A stretch of 64,000 nt of DNA from Thecaphora thlaspeos (taxonomy: Eukaryota > Basidiomycota > Ustilaginomycetes > Urocystidales > Glomosporiaceae): positions 868,001-932,000 of the forward strand of contig UWYS01000006.1 in the NCBI GenBank assembly GCA_900291925.1, given 5' to 3'. Under the pieces are notes generated by a model. That model did not search any database and was not told where the DNA came from. It saw only the letters and a list, made by a program, of their open reading frames with translations. The position numbers and the translations under genes are program-made. Shown here in pieces: positions 55,875 through 64,000 of the stretch (position 1 is the stretch's first letter; each line of letters begins with the position of its first letter).

Positions 55875-58455
55875 ATGATGTCGGCCCCTGCCGCCAGTCA
55901 CCACAGCAGCGTCAGCGGACTGGGCGGCACTAGCAGCGGCAGGCCCGAGGCCACTGCAGATGCGCCGCAGCCGACCGACGGGGCCGTCCGAAAGCGCTCA
56001 AAGTCGCTCAGCAGACCGAAGCGCAAGGATGGCAAACGCGAAACGACGCGGCAGGAGTCGCTCGGAGGCGCAATCGTCCGGGCGCTGGTCGGATCGCTGG
56101 CCTTTCTCTTCAAGCAGCCCGTCCGCCTCTTCCGCCCCGTCAAGCTTTCGTCCTGGACCATCCTCGAGGCAATGGCAAAGCGCGAGGGCCGCACCTTTGG
56201 ACTGCGCTATCTTCGCTCCGTGATCAAGAGGGAGAACAGAAGCTTCCTCCCGCATCTCCTTGGCCCGCCACTCCTTGTCAACACCGCTATCGGCTTCACC
56301 CTGTTTGAAGCCTACTCTCTCACCGAGGCAAAGCTGCTCAGCGATCGGCGGAAGCGTTTGCAGCACGGGGAGGGAGAGGAGGAGGAGGCGGAAGCTGGAT
56401 CGGACTCACTGGAACGGGAGCTTACGCCCGCATCATCTCATACCAGCAAAGAGGTAACCTGGACGCCACTCTGGATTGTCACAGTCTCTGGCGCAGCGGC
56501 GGGCGCGGCGCAGTGCTTCCTGTCTGCGCCGCTCGACAACGTCCGATACATCCTTCAGCGCAACGTCGGCCGCACAAACGCTGGGAGAGGACACGGGTCG
56601 GCCTCGCGCCACATCAAGGAAATCTCGTGGAGGGCGGTGCTGCGAGCAGCAGTACTGCCGTTTGCTCCCGCCGCGGCACGCGACAAGCTCGTGGCAGATA
56701 TGCACAAAGCCGCCGCCGCCCACGACTCCAAGCGCAAAGACGTCAACGGTAACAAGATGACGTCTGCCGAGACGAGAAAGCTCTGGGAGACTCGGTTGAA
56801 GCGATGGTGCGGCGGTATCCACGGTTCGGGCCTCTTCCTTTCGCTCATACGCGACTCGGTCGGGTTTGGCAGCTTCTTCTTCATCTTCGAGGTGTCGCGT
56901 CGGTGCGCCTTCTACTCGTCGACGTCGATCGACAAGACGTTTGCCTGGATCAACGCTAGGGGTTTAGGCACGGCGCGCGGCGGCCGAGGCGACCTCGACG
57001 GCGAATCCGAACCCATGCATTCAGACGGTCAGGGCGACGTCCATATCGAAGGCTCGATGCGCGACCGGATCCGCGAGGGTCAGAGGGACGTGGCGAATGC
57101 CGACCGCAGCTACAACCAGTCACGGACCGTCCAAGGCCGTGTCGTGGCCGTCATCATCCTGCTAATTGGCGGAGCGATTGGCGCGCTGTCGTACGAGCTG
57201 GTTGGACGTCCGTTCGAGCTGATGCGCGTCGTCATCTGGGAAGGCATGAAGGAATGGGAACAGGACATGCGCAAGCACCAGCAGCGCTATACCCACCACA
57301 AGACCTCCTACCGCGCCAAAGCCGACGACATGTCGCCTCGCGGAGGCAGGTCGGCAGTCGTTGGCGCTCGCTGCTCTGCTTCGCGGGATGCGGTCCTGCT
57401 TGGCAGAACCGCCGGCCGGCTCGACAACCTAATCAGTCTCCGCGCTCAGAACAGCGGCGGTTCCCGGCTGCCTCGCCTTGCCTCTTGGACGAAGCTGCGC
57501 AGACCAGCGCACCCGATGAAACTCGTCAACGCTGCTACACGGCGCCAGGTCGGTGCACCGCATCGCGCTTCTCTGCCTGCACGCCCCAAGCCTTCCGAGA
57601 GGAAGTCGCACGCATCACGTCCCCGCCTGACGACGTCGCGATCGCATCGACACAGCGTCGCAACCCCCGGCGCGCCGCACGAGGCTTCTGCGCGGTCGGC
57701 GACACAGTCTTCAGGGACGAGCCCGCGACCCCATCGACCGTGTCTAGCCACCCGACCCCATTCGCTATCGCTGCTCATCGAGCACGCCCGCAAGATTGCT
57801 AAAGTAGACCAACGTTTCGGCGGACCGGATCCCAGCACCACCTCGGTCCCCTTGCTACTCTATCACACCTACTTTGTCGCCCCCTTCCTTCCCGTGCTCC
57901 CGCATACGCTGGTGGATAACGAGACGATGCGCAACCTCGCCACGGACAAAAACAACGAAGCTGGCAAACCGCAGACCGACGCTTCATCCTCATCATCTTC
58001 TTCGTCTTCTTCCTCCTCGAGCCCTGCCATTGACACGTCACAGATCACGACCGTTGCGCAACGTACGCTGCTCATGTCGATCGCCTCGCGTCGTCGCGAT
58101 GCCTTCAGGCCGGAAGAGAAGCTGCGCAAGTCCTGGATCCGCAACAACCCCGTCAACTCCAGCCTTGCCTCCTCTTCTTCCCCGTCGTCGGCCAAGTCTG
58201 GTGTCGGATCGCAGCGTCGACCAGGGGAAGGATCGACGAGCGTCCTGAAGGATGGCGTGAGACGCTGGAGTCACGGTAGGGTGGCGTGGGCGCTCAAGCG
58301 ACTTGCTACGCCTTACGGCATATCGTTCCTCTGTGAGTCTCGGATGCAGACGGCCGCCGATCCGCGACTGCGCTTGTAGCGAGCGATATTGACGAGCATC
58401 CGCTTCTTTCTTGTCGTGTTTAGTCTTTGCTTGGATGGGCGGCGATCTGAGCTGA
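55875..58455 (+). CDS. Mitochondrial-carrier-like (SLC25-type) protein
   Basis: Two exons, 55875-58332 and 58424-58455 (91-nt intron, GTGAGT/TTTAG), 829 residues, ending FFAWMGGDLS then TGA. Two ATG codons are adjacent at 55875 and 55878. Two carrier signatures P-x-[DE]-x-x-R are visible: PLDNVR at residue about 219, preceded by VSGAAAGAAQCFLSA, and PFELMR at about 446, preceded by IGALSYELVGR. The third signature is not evident. Helices are separated by long polar insertions, and a poly-Ser stretch lies near 700. The protein is more than twice the usual carrier length (about 300). Between 57330 and 57770 another frame is also open and looks at least as coding as the annotated one, so this middle segment is uncertain. 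Mitochondrial inner-membrane location is inferred. Confidence 0.65.
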
Positions 58456-58625
58456 TTCAGCCCGCAAGGCGCCAGAGACTGGACGTCCGGCAGTGGGGGT
58501 ACGGGAGAGTAGCATGAATGACAGCCCTGCAGGACCGACACCGAGCATGACCTTGCTAAGAGATTGTAGTGTACAGCAAGCGAGGCACTTTACATCCACC
58601 TCGACCTGCGCAACGAGAAGAGACA

Positions 58626-61287
58626 TCACAACCCGCTCCCGCCACCGCCGCTGGCGAAAGGGTTGCCGGCGTCTCTGCTCATTGTCCTTCTTACGGGCGT
58701 CGAGTCGTCACTCCCGCTATACTGTCCTGTCGTCTCTCTGCTATCGAACAACACCTCTCCCCCATCCTCTTCATCATCGTCGTCGTCGTCTACGATCTCT
58801 GCATCCCTTTCGATGGGGTAGATATCCTCTGCTCCACTGCCCTCTGCCCAATCTCCCGATCCACCCTCCATCCCTTCTAGCGCCGCCGCATCTCTCGCTG
58901 CCATCCTGGCTGTCTTCTTCTCCTCGTGTCGTCTCGAAGCTACCGAGTTGGAGAAGAGAGGTAAGAGGTACTTTTGATCGATGGTTTGGAACCACTGGCC
59001 ATCTTTCACCACCAAGCCGGCGCGGTCCAGGAGCTGTTTGGCGGGCGAGGAGGTGGAACTTGCATCCATGGTCGGATCGGAAGAGGTGTTGGAGAGGTCC
59101 ATGACGGCTTTTCGGATCTCACCGAGGGAAGGGATCGAAGAAGAGGGGCTTAGCGAAGGACCAGAGCGCAGACTAGACTGCGGTAGAGGCGTGGTGGCGC
59201 GGGAAGGTATGGCGTCAGGCGAGAGAGACGAGACGAGGTCGTCGTCTTCTTCGTCGCCGTGCAGGATAAGGTCGTCGCCGAAGCCTCCTCCCCTGGAACC
59301 ATCGCGGTTGCCGCCACTGCTCGCTTTCCACCTTAACGCTTCCGAGCCCTGTCCATCTGCACGACCGCCTGCACCCCGTGCGGTCCCGCTGCGACGTCGT
59401 ACACCGCCAGCGTCCATGTACTCGGCCCTCCTCCGCACGCCGCGTAGGCGCATCGCATCATCCTCGTCCTCTTCCTCGTCCGACTCGCCCTCGTCGTCCT
59501 GCACGCCCGTCCGGATGCCGAGGATCTCGAGCATCTGCGCCGTCGTCCCGCCAAACACGATGACCGTAATCACAACGGCGACGAGCACCGTCGTCTGGAG
59601 CGCAATGGCATTCTGCCCCTCGATGCCGGCAGACAGTGCGAAACCGACCGCTCCGCGAAGACCGGCCCAGAAGAGCATCATCTGGTACTCGCGCGGCAGC
59701 TCGTCGTCACTGCTGCTGTTGGAGGATCGAGGCGGCCCGCCGCCGTCGGCGCGCCTCGCGCGCCGACGGTTGCGTGCGCGCTTGACGCCATTGATGGCGC
59801 TGGCAATGGGGAAGACGGCGCAGTAGCGTGACGCCACCACCGCCAGCACGGTGACGATGATAAAGAGCGGCTTGTAGACGAGGATCTCCTGGGTGAAGAG
59901 GCTGAGGCCGAGATAGATGAAGATGAAGTTCTCGGAGAGCTGTCGGACGAAATGAAGAGGTCAGAATGGGGCAGCTGAGATGTCAGTCTGGTGATAAAAT
60001 ACAGACCAAGCGAAGCGGCAGGTTCCAACCGCCCCATGCACATACGTTGGCTAGCGTCTGGAAGGTGTACCTCGTCGCCCGCTGCGTGCGGCGCGACATG
60101 TTGTGATAAGCGTAGTGCTTGAGCGTGATGCCGCAGAAGAGGAGCGAGACGATGCCGCTCATGGTGACGCCGTTGCTGAAAAAGTAGCTGGTGTAGGCGA
60201 TGAGTGCGACCAGGCAGGTCTCGAGCTGCGGGTACGAGCTGAGGCGCGAGTGCTTGAGGAGCAGCGAGCAGCCGAGGCCAAAGCAGACGCCGAGTGCCAT
60301 GGAAAAGGTAAAGACGAAGAGGAAGAGGCCAAAGCCATGGAAGATGGACGAGACGTAGATCTCCTTTCCGCGGAACGTCGAAAGGGTGCTGAGTGGTCGT
60401 AGACGTGGCGGAAGAGAGTCAGCTAGGTGCTCAGATGGAGGAGTTCAACATCCTTTGTGGGGCGCGGTGCCGCCCTCGCCTCCGACACTCACTCGAACAT
60501 GACGATGGAAACGGCATCGTTGAGCAAGCTCTCGCCAAAGATGATCGAGTAGAGCTTGGGGTCGACCTTGTAGGTGTTGAAGATGGCCAGGATGGTGACT
60601 GGGTCGGTCGCGCTGAGCGTCGAGCCAAAGATGAGGCACTCGAGGAAGGAGAGCGAGATAGACTCGAGGTGAAGCAGCGACCAGATGTAGACAATGGTGC
60701 TGCGGTCCAAGGCGCAATCAAGGATCAGTGCGGATAAGAGGGTCAATGCGAGGGCTCAGTCACCTGCTCTAGTACGCTCCCTTCATCGAGGATGGCGACG
60801 CGACTCACCCGACGACGACGGCGCTAATGAACGTCCCGGCAAAGGCAAAGATGAGGATGGTCCCAAAGTTGCGGAAGAAGTTTTCCTGCCTGAGGTCGTA
60901 TCCACTGGCGAGAATGATAGGTGGGAGAAGGACGTTGAGCATGATGGTATTGCTGAAGCTGAGCATCTTTTGGACCTGTTCGCCCGGGCCAACGCGGAGG
61001 CAGAGCCCGACAAACATGCCGGCAAAGAGGCCGACGATGGTCTCATGTACGGCGGTGATGCGCTTGACGCGGAGGTAGTAGGATGTGCAGAAGGAGAGGA
61101 TGAGGAGGGTGAGGACGAGGAAGATGGCGAGCGACGAGAAGCGTTCCAGCTGCTCTGCATCGGGGGCAGGTATGGGTGACGCGGTGGACGAGGCGGACGC
61201 AGAGGAGGCGGGCGAAGCGGTGGAGGTCACCGTCGCGGTGGCGTCTGCCATTGCCGCGGCGGCGGCTCGCAGCATGAGGGCCGACAT
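58626..61287 (-). CDS. Nhx-type Na+(K+)/H+ exchanger
   Basis: Four exons on the minus strand: 61287-60809, 60699-60493, 60388-60046, 59939-58626; 780 residues, TGA stop. Introns are 104-109 nt. The start is the first ATG, before an Ala/Ser-rich N-terminus. Family hallmarks in order: [16 protein letters not shown], the LPPIIL segment ([15 protein letters not shown]), [12 protein letters not shown] joined to TIVYIWSLL, the ion-site ATDPV ([16 protein letters not shown]), [14 protein letters not shown], and [15 protein letters not shown] after the third intron. The last membrane segments ([28 protein letters not shown]) precede a long acidic Ser-rich cytosolic tail of about 270 residues. Such exchangers act in endosomes, prevacuolar compartment or vacuole for pH and salt tolerance. 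Confidence 0.93.
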
Positions 61288-61893
61288 CGCGGGGGATGTG
61301 CTGCGGTCTAGGCTGGACCTCGGGTATGTCTAGCGCGGGCCGAAGGACGGGGCGGACGACGTTGGTGATCGTCAACCGCCGACAGAGGAAGGCGACGGTG
61401 GCGAGCGGGACGGTGCTGGAGGCGGTCAAGGTAGGAGAAAGTGGGGCGCAAGGAGGGGCAAGGGAGAGCAAGGAGCGCAAGAAGCGGAAAGAAGGAGCCA
61501 CCACCGATGCGTCCCGCCGGTTGCGCGTGCAGCTTTCTGTCTGTGATCTCAGGCCGCAGTGCGAGTCGGGCCAGCGTGCAGGCTGACACCTTGTGAGGTG
61601 TGAGGCCGTGCGTCGAGAGAGGCTGCTCTTCCGACTTCCGACTTCCGACTTCCGCTCCTATTGTTTGCTCCACACGCTCAGGCCCAGGTGTGAGGCTCAT
61701 CAGGCTGAGGCACGCCCAGACGTGTGACGCGAACCACGAAGTGCGCACGCGTCGTGCGCGGGGTGTTGCTCTGTTCTCCCACCTTGGCCCTCCCCACCTT
61801 GGCCGTACCACCTTCGCCCTCACACCCTCCCTTGCGTCGCTTACACAGCCACTCACTGCCAGCGCCGCCTGCGACGGTGCACATACGCACAAC
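61288..61893. other. Divergent promoter region (Nhx / CENP-H-like gene)
   Basis: No gene supported. It contains a CTTCCGA tandem repeat at 61628-61654. Confidence 0.6.
61628..61654. repeat. (CTTCCGA)n tandem repeat
   Basis: Nearly four copies of a 7-bp unit in a promoter region. Confidence 0.85.
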
Positions 61894-63320
61894 ATGGCAA
61901 GCTCGGCCATACTCGATTCCTTCCTCAACCTCGTCGACCAACACATCCAGCTACACACCGGCACCACCCAGTCCGGCGTCGACCATGCCGTCGCCACATC
62001 CGACCCAGCTTCACGCCTCAAGCCACTTCGTTCCCTCGCCTCATCACCGGCAGCTGGAGCCCTAGCGCAGCCCGCGCCTTCCTCAAGCGACGCCGCTGCC
62101 GCACTCACGCCGCTCGAGCGCGCCCTCCTCCACGAAGTGCAATACAGGCGCAACCAGCTCGAAGCCAGGCAGCAGGATGTCGAGTTCTGGGAGCACTACT
62201 ACAACGGCGCGAGAGCGTCCGACTCCCAAATAAAGCTCAATAACCTCGCAGACGATCAACTCGACGAACAGATCCGCAAGCGCAAGCAGCAGCTCAAAGA
62301 GCGACAAAAGGGCGACTGGCTCCGTCGAGAGATTGCGACAAGGTGGGATGGCCGCAATGATTTCGCTTGCTCACGAGGCATCTCTGCATCTCCCGCTTAA
62401 CCGGGTCGCTTGTCACTTGAACACCCTGCTGACTCCTTCCCTCTCAACAGCGTCGAAAACGGCATCACCATCCTCTCTACAATGTCCAACACAACGCCGA
62501 CGCAGCCTCAGGTGGACTTGGCAAAGCAAGACAGGACCACCTTGGACGAAGCAGTGACTAACGCGGCAACAGCAGAGTCGACGACCTACAAGACGACGCG
62601 CCAGCTCCTCGATGAACGAGACGATAAGGCGTTAGAGTTCCTTCGCGTGTTCGAGCAGCTCAATCAGATCCGCGACAAACGCTTCGAGGTCAAGGCCGAG
62701 ATCCTCCGTGAGTTCGCACCTCTGCCCTCATACTAGAAAGAGAGTGTGGACGTCTAGGCCGAATTCATGCTGACCCCCACCTCGAATCAATCCGCTGCAA
62801 TCATAGGCGCGAGGGAGGAGACGTCCAAGCTGTTGTCCGGCATTAAGGCGACGCGGGCCGATCTCACGCTACAGCGCATACAAACGCAGTCGCAGCCCCG
62901 GTCCGGTCCAGAGCGGACGCAGAGCAGCAGCGGAGCCTCGACCCAGGACGCTGGGATGGCCAGCAAGATACAGAGAGCCCAGGCTGCCCTGGTCGAGACG
63001 CAGGCTAAGAAGGAGATGGTCAAGGGCGTTTTGAGGGTGAGTAGCGGCTGCCTTCCCCGTTTGCCATCTTCCTGTCGGAGCTGACCTTGCGCTGTCTCCT
63101 TGCTCTCTCGTCTGCTGCTCGTCCTCTACAGGGTCTGATCCTCGAATCGGGCCGAGACTGGACGCAAAACAAGGCTACAAGAGAGCTGTTGTTGTCGCTC
63201 GAAGACGAGGAGCCGGATTCAGAGGATGAGTTTGTTGAGGATGAGGAAGGTGAAGGTGAAGGGGGTGACGAGGACGAAGCGGAAGAAGACAGGAACGACA
63301 ACGACGACGATGACGAATAG
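61894..63320 (+). CDS. Coiled-coil protein, candidate kinetochore subunit CENP-H-like
   Basis: Four exons: 61894-62342, 62451-62707, 62807-63036, 63132-63320; 374 residues, TAG stop. The first donor is GTGGGA, with CTGACT branch site and CAACAG acceptor. The protein is mostly helical and charged (LLHEVQYRRNQLEARQQDVE, LLDERDDKALEFLRVFEQL, RAREETSKLLSGIKATRA). The last exon gives GLILESGRDWTQNKATREL followed by a very acidic tail. The pattern of a long coiled coil ending in L-I-x-x-S-G-x-D-W resembles the conserved C-terminus of CENP-H/Fta3/Mcm16 inner-kinetochore proteins. Length and helical content fit; the family call rests on that one motif and is tentative. The alternative is an unrelated coiled-coil protein. 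Confidence 0.5.
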
Positions 63321-64000
63321 CCAACGTTTCGCTAGCCCGAGAAGTGACACCAGCCGCACGACCTGGATCTCGCTCGTACTTACTGCGGCACTTCTTTTGT
63401 ACAGTACAAATACTGTACCCCGAGGCTTATCCGTGATGCCGAGCTTCCGATAACGCCATCCACTTTGATCAAGACGCAGGCGGCGTGTTGCCGTATGTAC
63501 GTCCAAGGGCAACTGCATGCTCTTCTGCACAGCACTGTACGAGCTTCGGCGACCGAAGTGTAAGCGACCTCTTCCACGGCATCGATGTGTTTTGCATGGC
63601 ACGAGCAGAGTAGGGTTGTACCGTACTGTACAACCCTACAGAAGGTAGCTTTGTGCCAAGCACAATAAAGGGAAGCTCTTCCTGGCGTGTCGCTGTCCAA
63701 GACGTACGGCTACCCCGGCCCATGAACCAGTCGACAGCCCGACCTCGGGACGAAGGGTTGGCGCTGCGCCAAGGCAGGAGGATGTCTATATTTGTTGTCG
63801 CTCCCTTCCAGAAGCCGTGGCGATATGAAATGAATATATCGATGCAAGGCCAAGGTAGCGTCAGGGGCTCCTGGAGTAGATCCGACCGGGGCTGCACTAC
63901 TGTACTGCGCCGTGCTGCGCTGCGCTGCGGAACGGCTTGGAGCGCGTAGCACATCCTACCGAACTGTACCTACCTACGTACAAATCGAGATGGTACGAAC
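63321..64000. other. Terminal intergenic region with GTACAGTAC/TACTGTAC motifs
   Basis: No gene supported. Motif copies lie at 63399-63407, 63411-63418, 63623-63631 and 63898-63905; one sits inside a hairpin. Confidence 0.5.
63611..63638. repeat. 11-bp perfect inverted repeat
   Basis: Arms TAGGGTTGTAC (63611-63621) and GTACAACCCTA (63628-63638) flank a 6-base loop. It could form a hairpin in RNA or be a dyad binding site; it is about 290 bases past the CENP-H-like stop. Confidence 0.75.

Overview
The window is a gene-dense piece of a GC-rich fungal nuclear genome. About seventeen intact protein genes lie on both strands, most with short spliceosomal introns (roughly 66-120 nt, GTGAGT/GTAAGT-type donors, CAG/TAG acceptors) and pyrimidine-rich leaders. 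STRIPAK striatin, a Pin4-like RRM/R3H protein, Yme2, a Vsb1-like SulP transporter and the intron style point to a basidiomycete, perhaps a smut relative (Ustilaginomycotina). The phylum is inferred from gene content; no rRNA, tRNA or mating-type gene fixes it. TGA, TAG and TAA all serve as ordinary stops, so the standard code applies.

Layout from left to right: the 3' part of a multi-pass DUF1774-type membrane protein (+); a membrane-anchored alpha/beta-hydrolase with an altered nucleophile elbow (+); a tandem pair of paralogous minus-strand genes (5.4-13.8 kb); CMC4 (+); an NCBP3-like cap-binding protein (-); a SulP/STAS/cyclic-nucleotide-binding transporter (+); Spn1/Iws1 (-); a MATH-BTB protein with a split BTB (+); striatin (+); an RRM-R3H Pin4-like protein behind a leader of about 1 kb without ATG (+); a cyclase-family enzyme (-); folylpolyglutamate synthase (+); a GH1 beta-glucosidase gene broken by in-frame TGA (+); a Mn-type CDF metal transporter (+); a cysteine-rich type I membrane protein (+); a small unknown protein (-); YME2 (-); a mitochondrial-carrier-like protein (+); an Nhx-type cation/proton exchanger (-); and a CENP-H-like candidate (+). 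These are mostly independent housekeeping genes rather than a pathway cluster; divergent pairs share short promoters (YME2/carrier, Nhx/CENP-H-like, NCBP3/SulP, Spn1/MATH-BTB, cyclase/FPGS).

The most unusual part is the tandem pair at 5.4-13.8 kb. Both copies share an N-terminal coiled coil, a long low-complexity linker, a compact block resembling an OST-HTH/LOTUS winged helix, and a block resembling a retropepsin fold in which the active-site motif reads C-D-S-L. Copy A is interrupted by a single in-frame TAG exactly where copy B has Trp (TGG); copy B carries at least two frame shifts. The GH1 gene is similarly intact apart from in-frame TGA codons. Everything else in the window keeps its reading frame, so the damage is confined to these accessory genes.
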